Positions 1 to 5,712 are shown, numbered from the stretch's first letter. The stretch: 6,558 nucleotides of DNA from Clostridiales bacterium (GCA_003487955.1 DNNJ01000165.1:6453-13010); one strand, 5' to 3'. Program-made: numbers and translations. Notes: generated from the letters alone by a model not told the origin.

Positions 1-1
1 G

Positions 2-532
2 CATGATAAAGAACGCCCTTATTTACAAGTAGCCTTTGAGCCTATTCGTTCCACTCTGGCTTGTCTTACTATAAGGAATACGGGGTTAACCCCTGCGGTA
101 CTGAAGTCGTTAGTTATAAATGATGAATTTGCATTGGAACTAACTAAAGATGTTCAAGAGAGACTATTAAAATATAAAGAAACCGAGAACACTATTTTCC
201 CGGGGAAAGCTTGGGTAATATCTCTCGATGTTAATGTTTTCGATATCATAAACGAATTTATGCATACAAGCATTTCAGTTGATTTCTCGTATTCACGTCT
301 CAACAGAAAGAAATTGTATCAAGAAACTATTAAATACGATTTTGAGGATTATTCAGGATTCTTAGTGTATACTTCCGAAATGGACGAGCTAAAAAAAAGC
401 ACTGATACATTAACGAAAAGTATTGTTAGTGTTACCCGCTCTATTGAAAAGGTTTCAGTGTTCAAAGATGACTGGGAAAGATATATAGCTTGCGGAGGCT
501 ATGAGAAAAGTAAAGATGAAATCCTCGAATAG
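2..532 (+). CDS. Hypothetical protein, C-terminal part (5' end outside window)
   Basis: The frame is open from the window edge to the TAG at 530-532 (176 visible residues), so this is the 3' part of a gene that begins upstream. A TTG at 134 could be read as a start, but coding continues before it with no stop and no ribosome binding site at that point. Early visible residues include RPYLQVAFEPIRS and CLTIRNTGLTPA. That pattern, a beta strand followed by NTG-TPA, is seen in many uncharacterised bacterial and phage proteins that carry an N-terminal membrane helix; any such helix here would lie outside the window. Residues about 125-152 (SEMDELKKSTDTLTKSI onward) have the heptad-like spacing of a short coiled coil. 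I do not recognise a specific family or function. No terminator follows the stop. Confidence 0.75.
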   Translation, partial: HDKERPYLQVAFEPIRSTLACLTIRNTGLTPAVLKSLVINDEFALELTKDVQERLLKYKETENTIFPGKAWVISLDVNVFDIINEFMHTSISVDFSYSRLNRKKLYQETIKYDFEDYSGFLVYTSEMDELKKSTDTLTKSIVSVTRSIEKVSVFKDDWERYIACGGYEKSKDEILE

Positions 533-770
533 GGGCTAATAAGTACATGAGCTTAGACAGGGATACCATTAAGACGTAGATCGCAATATGTGAATGCCTT
601 GCCGCGTCACCTGTTAGAGACATGCCTGTACGATACGGCATATACACTTCCCAGAGGTAACACTTCAGGTAAAGGCTATTGCCAAACAATAACGGACAAA
701 GTGCAGGGAAAAGTCGGACGTGATAGTGTGAACCCATTATATATTAGGACAATGGGGGGGGGAGGAGTTT
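533..770. other. Intergenic region with hairpin, upstream of XRE-ImmA gene
   Basis: There is no convincing gene in these 238 bases. Positions 622-641 form a hairpin: ATGCC and GTA pair with TAC and GGCAT around a CGA loop, with one bulged T at 627. It has no T-run and so is not an intrinsic terminator; it could be an operator or RNA element. An AT-rich TATATATT at 738-745 is a possible -10 box, but I see no good -35 box at the right spacing. The next gene is a likely autoregulated antitoxin-type regulator, so operator sites are expected here, but none can be proven from sequence. Confidence 0.4.
754..767 (+). promoter_or_regulatory. Ribosome binding site with a nine-G homopolymer
   Basis: Nine consecutive G residues occupy 754-762 and run straight into AGGAG (763-767), followed by TTT and the GTG start at 771. 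The usable Shine-Dalgarno core GGAGGAG (761-767) is three bases from the start codon, which is rather close. A homopolymer of this length is prone to slipped-strand length change. Because the tract is upstream of the core, a change in its length would not move the core GGAGGAG relative to the GTG, but it could affect ribosome access or spacing to the promoter. That effect is inference; the tract itself is seen directly, although a run this long can also be a sequencing error. Confidence 0.55.
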
Positions 771-1973
771 GTGGCGATACTAAACGCACTAATCAACAAA
801 GAAACACTAAGGGTTATTTGTGAAGCAAAGCGTATAGAGCCATCTTACATCGCAGAAAAAATAGGCTGCAAACCAGCTTCTAAAGTTGATGAGTGGCTTA
901 AAGCTACCTCTGATATCTTGCCAACATTCAATCAGGCAAAAAAGGTTGCGGGTTGTTTGCATATTCCCTTTGCAGGGTTATATATGAACCCAGATGACGT
1001 TCCCAAACATAAATTGCCGAAGATTGTAAACCGCCGCACGCTTCCAGTAGGATATAGCGCGGATGAGAGTGCGTTGAATGTTGCAATTGCAGATTTGCTG
1101 GAGGCTCGTGACCTGCTTATTACACTAAAGCGGGAGTTAAATGAACCGGTTATACCATTTACAGTTAGTATTGATACAAATACGTCCGCTAACAAAGTTG
1201 CCGCAGAAATTAGGAAATGCTTTGATATTAGCTTAGATGAGCAGTTTAAAAAGGCATCTCAGCGTCAATTTTATTTGTATGTTAGACAGCAAGTCGAGGC
1301 TAAGGGTGTTTTTGTCCATTGTTTTACTGATGTTGACGTTGAGATGGCACGTGGATTGGCAATGTTTTATGATTTAATGCCGGTAATTGGTCTTAACGGA
1401 AATGATCGTCCACCGGCTAAAACATTCTCAATTGTGCATGAGCTAGTACATTTGCTAAGGCGTCAATCGTCTTCATGTAATGAATTTATTAATGCATTCT
1501 CAAGCAATGCAGAGGAGATATTTTGTAATAATGTAGCCGGAGAATTATTAGTCCCAAAGGACGCATTGTTTGTAAAGCTCAGCAGGCATTTGAGAGCGGA
1601 CTTTACGATCCCAGATATTCAAAAATTAGCCAACGATTTTTCGGTAAGCAAAGAAGTTATTATTAGAAGATTGCTTGATAGCGGGGTCATTAACGAAGTT
1701 AAGTATTCTGCATATAGTGATGAGCTCCATAGAATAATCGAACTTGAAAGAGAAGAAAGACGTATAGCGCGTGCCGAAGGCAGGCCAGTAAATATCCCCA
1801 AATATCCTTCTAGAGAAGCCATTGATCGAACAAGTACAACCCTATGTAGTTCTTTGTTTAGAGGATACACAGAGGATGTGTTTAGCAAGCAAGATGTATC
1901 TCGCTATCTTGGTATCAGCCAGAAATATGCCGACAAATTTCTTGAGGAGGTGTCGAGATGGTACGCCAGGTGA
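771..1973 (+). CDS. XRE-like/ImmA-IrrE family zinc metallopeptidase (putative antitoxin-regulator)
   Basis: This 400-aa protein starts at GTG 771 after GGAGGAG. Residues about 14-75 resemble an XRE helix-turn-helix followed by the linker usual in these proteins (SYIAEKIG; later IPFAGLYMNPDDVP). Residues 165-305 are the ImmA/IrrE peptidase domain. HELVH at 223-227 gives the two zinc histidines and the catalytic glutamate. E249 in the EIFCNNVAGELLVP stretch fits the third zinc ligand. The remainder (about 310-400) is a charged helix (RIIELEREERR) and a C-terminal helical region with SRYLGISQKYADKFLEEV, possibly a second DNA-binding helix pair. Proteins of this family cleave or inactivate repressors (ImmA in ICEBs1, IrrE in Deinococcus), and fused to XRE they often act as antitoxin partners. 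The downstream DUF4411 gene overlaps it by 16 bases, which supports that role. The family call is firm; the antitoxin role is inferred from context. Confidence 0.92.
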   Translation: MAILNALINKETLRVICEAKRIEPSYIAEKIGCKPASKVDEWLKATSDILPTFNQAKKVAGCLHIPFAGLYMNPDDVPKHKLPKIVNRRTLPVGYSADESALNVAIADLLEARDLLITLKRELNEPVIPFTVSIDTNTSANKVAAEIRKCFDISLDEQFKKASQRQFYLYVRQQVEAKGVFVHCFTDVDVEMARGLAMFYDLMPVIGLNGNDRPPAKTFSIVHELVHLLRRQSSSCNEFINAFSSNAEEIFCNNVAGELLVPKDALFVKLSRHLRADFTIPDIQKLANDFSVSKEVIIRRLLDSGVINEVKYSAYSDELHRIIELEREERRIARAEGRPVNIPKYPSREAIDRTSTTLCSSLFRGYTEDVFSKQDVSRYLGISQKYADKFLEEVSRWYAR

Positions 1974-2446
1974 ATCTGTTTACAGAAAAGCCGCCGTACA
2001 AATATATCATCGACAGCTCTTCAGTTTTTTCGCAGAAAGATAATGAACCTCATCCGAGGGCTGTTTACCGCGGGCTATGGAATAGGATTGAAGAATTGAT
2101 GCAGGATAAAGTAATAGTGACTGTATCAGAGATCGTTGACGAAATTAGGGATAAAGATTTAGAAACCTGGCTTCATAATCATAGATGCATCGTTCTTCCG
2201 GTCAACGACGTGATACAACAGAATGTCACCCGAGTTGTTACTAAAAATCCGCGTCTTGTAGATTTCAAGCAAGCTAAGTCCTCGGGCGATGCTTTTTTAA
2301 TAGCAACAGCAATGGTGTATGGGCTAATTATAATTACAGAAGAAAATCGAGATAGCCCTTATAAAATACCCAAAGTTGCAGAAAGCTTGGGAGTTAAGGC
2401 AATAGACATCAATGAGCTTTGTTTAATCGAGGGTTGGCATTTTTAA
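1958..2446 (+). CDS. DUF4411 family PIN-like protein (putative toxin)
   Basis: The 162-aa protein starts at ATG 1958, seven bases after AGGAGG (1945-1950) and inside the last codons of the XRE-ImmA gene, so the two are translationally linked. The sequence fits DUF4411, a PIN-like domain family. Strand one ends in YIIDSSSVF with D19 as the first acidic site. LWNRIEELMQ at about 40-49 is the usual family helix. VSEIVDEI (E58, E62) gives the second acidic cluster, SSGDAFLIATAMVYG holds D111, and IIITEENRDSPYKIP holds E128/E129 and D132 before the family's conserved KIP. The C-terminus EGWHF is also typical of the family. PIN domains are Mg-dependent ribonucleases and common toxins. All expected acidic positions are present, so an active nuclease is plausible. 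Toxicity and target are inferred. No clear terminator follows. Confidence 0.88.
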   Translation: MVRQVNLFTEKPPYKYIIDSSSVFSQKDNEPHPRAVYRGLWNRIEELMQDKVIVTVSEIVDEIRDKDLETWLHNHRCIVLPVNDVIQQNVTRVVTKNPRLVDFKQAKSSGDAFLIATAMVYGLIIITEENRDSPYKIPKVAESLGVKAIDINELCLIEGWHF

Positions 2447-2765
2447 TATGTTGCAGTCGCATACGTTGAAATGGCATGCTAAATATTTATGGCACCGTAA
2501 TTCCTGGCAACAATCTGGTAACAAAAAATCAGATAGAAATTAAGATATAAGTATCTGCTACGTTAGGAATCACAAACCACAATCTATCAAGAAAATTGAT
2601 TAAGAAACGCTCCTGTAAGCGAGTGGAAGTAACGATAAAGTTAAAACGAATGAGATTGCCTACGGAATTTTGACGGATTCCTGACGAAAAAACGCACGGA
2701 ATCCCATGACACCATATATCACCAAAACCGTAATAGTCCTGGGAATAAAGGATTCGTGACACATA
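2447..2765. other. Non-coding stretch with weak inverted repeats
   Basis: I find no supported gene in this stretch of about 320 bases. Two inverted repeats can be seen: CAGATA (2530-2535) with TATCTG (2552-2557), and GGATTCC (2673-2679) with GGAATCC (near 2698-2704) around a loop of about 18 bases. Neither has a T-run, so they are not intrinsic terminators. Reading frames across it on the minus strand exist but cross the tRNA-like remnant and terminator to the right and are judged chance. The stretch may be degraded element DNA, since it lies directly before a likely integration site. Confidence 0.35.
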
Positions 2766-2773
2766 ATGGTACC

Positions 2774-2840
2774 GCCTGGTATAGGAAGGGCCAAACTCAC
2801 ATTCAAGAGGCCGCAGGTTCGAAACCCGCCAGCCCCACCA
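2774..2840 (+). pseudogene. tRNA- or tmRNA-like 3' remnant ending in CCA, possible attachment site
   Basis: The right end has the layout of a tRNA 3' part. A T-arm has stem strands 2813-2817 and 2825-2829 (one A-C mismatch) around loop TTCGAAA (2818-2824). It is followed by an acceptor strand CAGCCCC (2830-2836), discriminator A2837 and an encoded CCA (2838-2840). The matching 5' strand would be GGGGCTG, and it is not present at the expected distance. A D-arm-like GCCT/GGGC pair with a GGTATAGGAA loop is visible at 2774-2791, but the anticodon stem does not pair, so a functional tRNA is unlikely. GGGGCTG/CAGCNCC acceptor pairs are also known from tmRNA, so an ssrA 3' end is an alternative. 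The 3' ends of tRNA and tmRNA genes are classic integrase targets, which makes this a candidate attachment remnant. Confidence 0.5.
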
Positions 2841-2841
2841 C

Positions 2842-2864
2842 CCCAAGATATTGAAACCCTGCAC
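2842..2864. repeat. 23-base direct repeat, copy 1
   Basis: This copy covers the bases between the CCA-ending remnant and the left arm of the terminator. It matches 3663-3685 at 21 of 23 positions; the differences are T/C at 2849 and G/A at 2853. The shared part runs from CCCAAGA to CCCTGCAC. The two copies bracket the DUF4177 operon. Confidence 0.65.
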
Positions 2865-2890
2865 ATAAACCCGTGCAGGGTTTTGTTTTT
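2854..2890 (+). terminator. Strong rho-independent terminator
   Basis: AAACCCTGCAC (2854-2864) pairs perfectly with GTGCAGGGTTT (2873-2883) around an 8-base loop ATAAACCC, and the T-rich tail TTTTGTTTTT follows. The A-run before the stem makes it able to work in both directions. It directly follows the tRNA/tmRNA-like 3' end, as expected for the terminator of such a gene. A decayed second copy lies at 3674-3708. Confidence 0.85.
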
Positions 2891-2930
2891 CTTTGAAAGC
2901 TTGGCATTCCGTACAATAGTTAAGGTTGTT

Positions 2931-2951
2931 AAAGCCCTATTATTGGGCTTT
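2931..2951. other. Perfect 7-bp hairpin
   Basis: AAAGCCC (2931-2937) pairs with GGGCTTT (2945-2951) around the loop TATTATT. There is no long T-run on either side, so termination would be weak. CTTTCCG (2948-2954) also has an inverted partner CGGAAAG at 3005-3011. It lies in the leader upstream of the DUF4177 promoter; its role is unknown. Confidence 0.4.
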
Positions 2952-3060
2952 CCGAGGAAAGAAACTAAAACTTTTCTGCCCTTCTCTTATTGCGTAACTT
3001 TTCACGGAAAGAAGAAAGGAACCTTGCGTATGGTAAATGTCGGCAAACAACTAATGCAAG

Positions 3061-3069
3061 TGTTATAAT
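3061..3069 (+). promoter_or_regulatory. Extended -10 promoter for the DUF4177 operon
   Basis: TGTTATAAT contains a perfect TATAAT (3064-3069) preceded by TG at the extended -10 position. It lies about 40 bases upstream of the DUF4177 start. No good -35 box is seen 16-18 bases upstream, which is usual for extended -10 promoters. Confidence 0.55.
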
Positions 3070-3109
3070 TATATAAGGATTTTTTACAAAATATAAAGGA
3101 GAGAGTATC

Positions 3110-3301
3110 ATGAAAGAATATAAGGTTTTAACACAAAAGGACAAATGGTTTTCCGGAAAGTTTGATCCGCAAAAACTTCAAGACGCACTAAACTCGTACG
3201 CGCAACAAGGCTGGAGATTAGTCACATGTGCCACTGCAGATATTCCCGCTCTTGGTACATCAAGACAGGAATTTGTCGCTGTTATGGAACGAGATCTTTA
3301 A
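3110..3301 (+). CDS. DUF4177 family small protein
   Basis: The 63-aa protein starts at ATG 3110, with AAAGGAGAG at the right distance upstream. MKEYKVLTQKDKW, the acidic-basic stretch FDPQKLQDALNSYAQQGWRLVTC, and the final strand EFVAVMERD fit DUF4177: an N-terminal strand YKVL, a helix LQDALNSYAQQGW with the family's conserved GW, and two closing strands. These are short single-domain cytoplasmic proteins of unknown function. The stop is 16 bases before the next start, so the two genes form an operon from the promoter at 3061-3069. The family assignment is good; no biochemical role can be given. Confidence 0.82.
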   Translation: MKEYKVLTQKDKWFSGKFDPQKLQDALNSYAQQGWRLVTCATADIPALGTSRQEFVAVMERDL

Positions 3302-3317
3302 TTTGGGAGGTACTTCG

Positions 3318-3632
3318 ATGCCCGGATATAGTACTTTCTTCGAGGGAGTCATTTTTATTGAGGGAATGGAACCCGATTCAAAAACTTTAGGACTCATAAG
3401 GTCAGATTTAAGTTTTAAAATTGGTGCCCAATTAAAAAATCTGAATGATGTAAAACACGATTTATCCACAAAAGCACGAAACATGGGTGCTAATGCTGTT
3501 CTTAATTTCACATATGGTCAAAAAAGCAGATGGCTAGCTATTGATGATGTCGCATATTTTGGTGAAGGTATTGCAGCAATATTAACCGATCAACGATATA
3601 AAGAAGTTATGGAGAAAATAGCTAACAGATAA
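3318..3632 (+). CDS. Hypothetical protein, YbjQ-like features
   Basis: I chose ATG 3318, seven bases after GGGAGG (3305-3310). A longer frame from 3228 would overlap DUF4177 by 74 bases and has no better ribosome binding site. The product is 104 aa. Visible features are an N-terminal FFEGVIFIEG strand pair, KTLGLIRSDLSF, a helix through NDVKHDLSTKARNMGANAV, then LNFTYGQ and a closing GEGIAAIL strand. The order strand - strand - long helix with A..MGANAV - strands, and the length near 100 aa, resemble the YbjQ/DUF74 family, whose helix ends in a GANAVVG-type motif. The match is partial, so this is a fold-level guess. It is likely co-transcribed with DUF4177 and precedes a terminator at 3674. 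Confidence 0.7.
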   Translation: MPGYSTFFEGVIFIEGMEPDSKTLGLIRSDLSFKIGAQLKNLNDVKHDLSTKARNMGANAVLNFTYGQKSRWLAIDDVAYFGEGIAAILTDQRYKEVMEKIANR

Positions 3633-3662
3633 ATGGCGCATCTATGCTGTAATGTAGAGACT

Positions 3663-3685
3663 CCCAAGACATTAAAACCCTGCAC
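3663..3685. repeat. 23-base direct repeat, copy 2
   Basis: This is 21/23 identical to 2842-2864. There is no tRNA-like sequence before it, unlike copy 1. The distance between copies is 821 bases start to start, and the DUF4177/YbjQ-like operon lies between them. Confidence 0.65.
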
Positions 3686-3708
3686 GTTGTGAATGTGCGG
3701 TTTTTTTT
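3674..3708 (+). terminator. Terminator after the DUF4177 operon (decayed copy)
   Basis: AAAACC (3674-3679) pairs with GGTTTT (3699-3704), and GCAC (3682-3685) pairs with GTGC (3695-3698). The C and T at 3680-3681 are bulged because the right arm lacks the AG present in the copy at 2873-2880. Eight Ts (3701-3708) follow. It should still end transcription of the operon. Confidence 0.7.
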
Positions 3709-3844
3709 GCCGAAAACTGGGAACAGGAATTATCACGTTGGACGGGCTCAACATATCTTCCGCACCCTTAGTGGAGACAAATAACAATTACCCTAGAATA
3801 CTGCAAGCTCAAGTATAAACTTCCAGCTCAAGACCCTATCCAAA

Positions 3845-4051
3845 TCAGTATACCTTGCCGGTAATAGTCTCCTTTTTCTCGCCTTCGGTTAGCAATAGGA
3901 TCTTTATCGGTGCCAGTAACTCCAACACTCTTCTCCCTGTAGGGCTGAAACTGGGGACATTCCCAGCCATAATTAATGGTTTATCCCCGTGCTGTAGTAC
4001 TCCCCCACTAACTTTTCCATCCCCGAATTTTTGACGAAAAACAATGATTTT
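3845..4051 (-). pseudogene. Unrecognised reading-frame relic
   Basis: On the minus strand the frame is open for 68 codons between a stop at 4052-4054 and a TGA at 3845-3847. The translation looks like real protein, with segments FGDGKVSGGVLQHGDKPLIM, AGNVPSFSPTGRRVLELLAP and KILLLTEGEKKETITGKVY. There is no start with a ribosome binding site at its beginning; the first ATG (complement of 3968-3970) lies in the middle and has only weak GGGG upstream. I therefore read it as a fragment of a broken gene. I cannot name a family. The plus strand of the right part (4003-4078) is also open in the same codon register, so one of the two could be a shadow. Confidence 0.35.
3951..3966. repeat. Short imperfect palindrome CTGGGGACATTCCCAG
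   Basis: CTGG(G)GA and TCCCAG pair with one bulged G around CAT. Similar GGGGAC-type palindromes occur in dispersed repeats of Clostridia, but this copy lies inside the relic frame and may be coding. Confidence 0.25.
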
Positions 4052-4081
4052 TTAGACCGGACCGCTCTTGTTACCTGGTAA

Positions 4082-4309
4082 AAAGAAAGCTGGAAGCCGA
4101 CAGGGGATAAGATACTATCCTCTCAGCATCGACATCATTATGATAGCACATGGCGTCGAGAGTTTTCATGGGGGATAAAAGCTTCCCGATTGGCTATTCA
4201 AGCTCATAGGTATATCGCTGATTATATACTTAAATATCCGGTAACAATGAGGAATTCACCGGACTTGCGAGGAAATGTTAATTTTTGTTTTATTGGGCCT
4301 GAAAGATAA
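4082..4309 (+). pseudogene. Unrecognised reading-frame relic, plus strand
   Basis: The frame is open for 75 codons from just after a TAA (4079-4081) to a TAA at 4307-4309, with no start codon near its beginning; the first ATG is at 4247. The translation has a plausible amino-acid mix, including YDSTWRREFSWGIKASRLAI, HRYIADYILKYPVTMRN and NFCFIGPER. The same frame is also open before the TAA for about 25 codons, so a single nonsense change may separate two parts. I recognise no family. It lies next to the truncated IS66 end, which may have broken it. It could be a chance frame. Confidence 0.3.
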
Positions 4310-4316
4310 GCCATAA

Positions 4317-4403
4317 CTATTGAAAAAATATTAATATGTAATAATTAGCCTTAAACTCCGCCACTCTGGCGGACCAAACCTTATGCAGTTGTTGCTTGCT
4401 CAT
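4317..4403 (-). pseudogene. Truncated IS66-family accessory gene tnpA
   Basis: On the minus strand ATG (complement of 4401-4403) follows GGGAGGAG with a six-base spacer. The frame begins MSKQQLHKVWSARVAEFKA, the N-terminal pattern of the IS66-family TnpA accessory protein, which is normally about 90-120 aa. After FKA (near position 4346) the sequence changes to unrelated, AT-rich sequence and stops after nine more codons, so only the first 19 residues remain. TnpA, TnpB and the main DDE transposase work together in IS66 elements; none of the rest is present here. The element must have been truncated by deletion or recombination near 4346. Confidence 0.65.
4358..4372. other. Hairpin CCGCCA-CTC-TGGCGG within the tnpA relic
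   Basis: There is a perfect 6-bp stem with a three-base loop, inside the coding part for SARVA of the TnpA remnant. No T-run follows. It probably reflects coding sequence. Confidence 0.35.
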
Positions 4404-4409
4404 AAAAAA

Positions 4410-4457
4410 CTCCTCCCTCAGGTAATTTCTTTAAGAAATTGTCCCATGAGGAAGGAG
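4410..4457 (-). promoter_or_regulatory. Inverted repeat masking the tnpA ribosome binding site
   Basis: CTCCTCCCTCA (4410-4420) and TGAGGAAGGAG (4447-4457) pair over 11 positions with one mismatch. Inside, AATTTC (4424-4429) pairs with GAAATT (4435-4440). On the tnpA mRNA the tnpA Shine-Dalgarno GGGAGGAG falls in one arm, so a transcript entering from outside the element would fold and hide it. Similar sequestration is known for other insertion sequences such as IS10; for this element it is inferred. Confidence 0.5.
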
Positions 4458-4490
4458 GTGGTGTCCAGGTGTGGGCTATTTGACGCTTAC

Positions 4491-4849
4491 ATTTTTTTCC
4501 GTACATAAAAGTACAAGACTCTCCACCAGTCCAGCTTTTGCGCGTTTTTGACGACACTGTGGATTGATTTATCTCTGAGTTTTTATGTATCTAGTGGCAC
4601 ATCAATATTCCATTACTGCATTTAGCAATACGTTCCATGAGGGAGCCGCAACATGCAGTTCGGGGGTTTGCGCTTCACCGGCGCTCAAGAATAATCGACT
4701 GGAGATTTTGCAGGAACGTTTTTACTTTTGTCGAAGTAAGCAATGGGGGTGACGAGCCGTTTATTTAACTTTCTCAAGGGATTAGGTGATACGTTCATAC
4801 AGACGTAGATTAGTCTGATTTCTGATGAGATCAAGGCAAGGGGGATATT
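4491..4849. other. Non-coding stretch before the SEC-C gene
   Basis: I find no supported gene in these 359 bases. A hairpin TTACTT (4722-4727) / AAGTAA (4734-4739) with a six-base loop is visible. TTGACG at 4548-4553 is a fair -35 box but has no good -10 partner. The promoter of the SEC-C gene must lie here but cannot be fixed. Confidence 0.35.
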
Positions 4850-5617
4850 ATGGCAACCTTTCAGGATAAGACGAACATAAAACGAATCAGCCGGAGGAGA
4901 AAAGAACTGCTTTCTCTATATGCCACAGCGGCTGGTTTCCTCTATGGTGTAATAGGCATTTCCGATTTCGTGGATGTGTTCAACAATTACGAGGAAGAGA
5001 AAACCTCTCAGGAAGAAGTAATTCTGGCATTGAAGAGGCTCGCCAAGACCGATGAAGTGGAGTACTCTTGTTTTGATGACTGTATTTATGGCCCACACTT
5101 TCTGCCAAAGTATCCGGACGATCTAGAAGACGCAAGATACGTTCGTGAACAGCAAAAAGGCAAACCACGCTATATGCCTGACAAAGAGGAGTTCTTGCGC
5201 TATTTAGAACCTGGTTACCGAGAGCCCGAAAAGCCCTACGCCGATTTGAAAGCTTACATCTTAAAGCACAAACTCACCGAAAACACAGGCATTCTCGGCG
5301 TGGACGGCGATCTGATGGAATTGCACGAGATGACTCAAAATGGTGAAAAACTCACTGCCGTACTGGAATATTTCACTGATAGGGGTTACAGATTTTCAGA
5401 CATTAACTCGGTTAATAGCTTTATGAAAGTGGTCGCCAACACCCATAATAACACACGTATGTATGAAAACAATGGATTTACTCCCAAGGAGATATTTGAA
5501 CAGTTTGAGCGGCCTAAACTGCAGCCGCTACCCGTTAAGCCGTTCCCGAAGGTCGGACGTAACGAACCTTGTCCCTGCGGGAGCGGACTTAAGTACAAAA
5601 AATGCCACGGTAAGTGA
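4850..5617 (+). CDS. SEC-C motif domain protein
   Basis: The 255-aa protein starts at ATG 4850, five bases after AAGGGGG. The N-terminal part has a basic patch ([11 protein letters not shown]), then a helix with [20 protein letters not shown], a pattern shared by many uncharacterised SEC-C proteins of Firmicutes. The middle is charged and Tyr/Glu/Lys-rich, without signal peptide or membrane segments, so the protein is cytoplasmic. The C-terminus, [20 protein letters not shown], is a SEC-C metal-binding motif with C241, C243, C252 and H253 as zinc ligands. It has the Cys-His ending instead of Cys-Cys, as in many members. The motif is known from the SecA C-terminus, where it contacts SecB and ribosomes; in stand-alone proteins the partner is unknown. 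It is the only intact gene right of the IS scar and appears to be its own transcription unit. Confidence 0.88.
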   Translation: MATFQDKTNIKRISRRRKELLSLYATAAGFLYGVIGISDFVDVFNNYEEEKTSQEEVILALKRLAKTDEVEYSCFDDCIYGPHFLPKYPDDLEDARYVREQQKGKPRYMPDKEEFLRYLEPGYREPEKPYADLKAYILKHKLTENTGILGVDGDLMELHEMTQNGEKLTAVLEYFTDRGYRFSDINSVNSFMKVVANTHNNTRMYENNGFTPKEIFEQFERPKLQPLPVKPFPKVGRNEPCPCGSGLKYKKCHGK

Positions 5618-5712
5618 GGAAGCCCAACCGGCATCGCCAACTCTGGGACTGAGGGTGGTTCTTTCTTCAGGGAAGGCCTTTGGAAAAGGTTAAATGCTAA
5701 GGGGTCACAGAT

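Larger units (their letters stand above)
4346..4490 (-). mobile_element. IS66-family element, one end only
   Basis: Read on the minus strand, the outer end begins GTAAGCGTCA (complement of 4481-4490). This matches the GTAAGCG-type terminal inverted repeat typical of IS66 elements. About 87 bases later comes the tnpA start. The inner boundary is where TnpA similarity stops, about 4346. The expected 8-base target duplicate would begin at 4491 (ATTTTTTT), but the other end is missing, so it cannot be tested. This is an IS scar, not an active element. Confidence 0.6.

Noticed and set aside
134..136. TTG as start of the first gene
   Set aside because: The frame is open back to the window edge and reads as normal protein before this codon.
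533..770. Possible group II intron fragment
   Set aside because: The region has hairpins and intron-like GUG-rich text, but I could not find a domain V or a matching 5' end.
590..823. 77-codon plus-strand frame overlapping the XRE-ImmA start
   Set aside because: It starts at GTG without a ribosome binding site, runs through the G tract and 50 bases into the real gene, and has no family resemblance.
2529..2864. Minus-strand frames reading through the tRNA-like remnant (GWRVSNLRPLECE-type text)
   Set aside because: Such text is a known by-product of translating tRNA 3' ends backwards and is not a protein.
2766..3068. Plus-strand 100-codon frame
   Set aside because: It crosses the tRNA-like remnant and a strong terminator and has no family resemblance.
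4637..4762. 41-codon plus-strand frame starting at ATG 4637
   Set aside because: It has no ribosome binding site, an Arg/Cys-rich random composition and no family.
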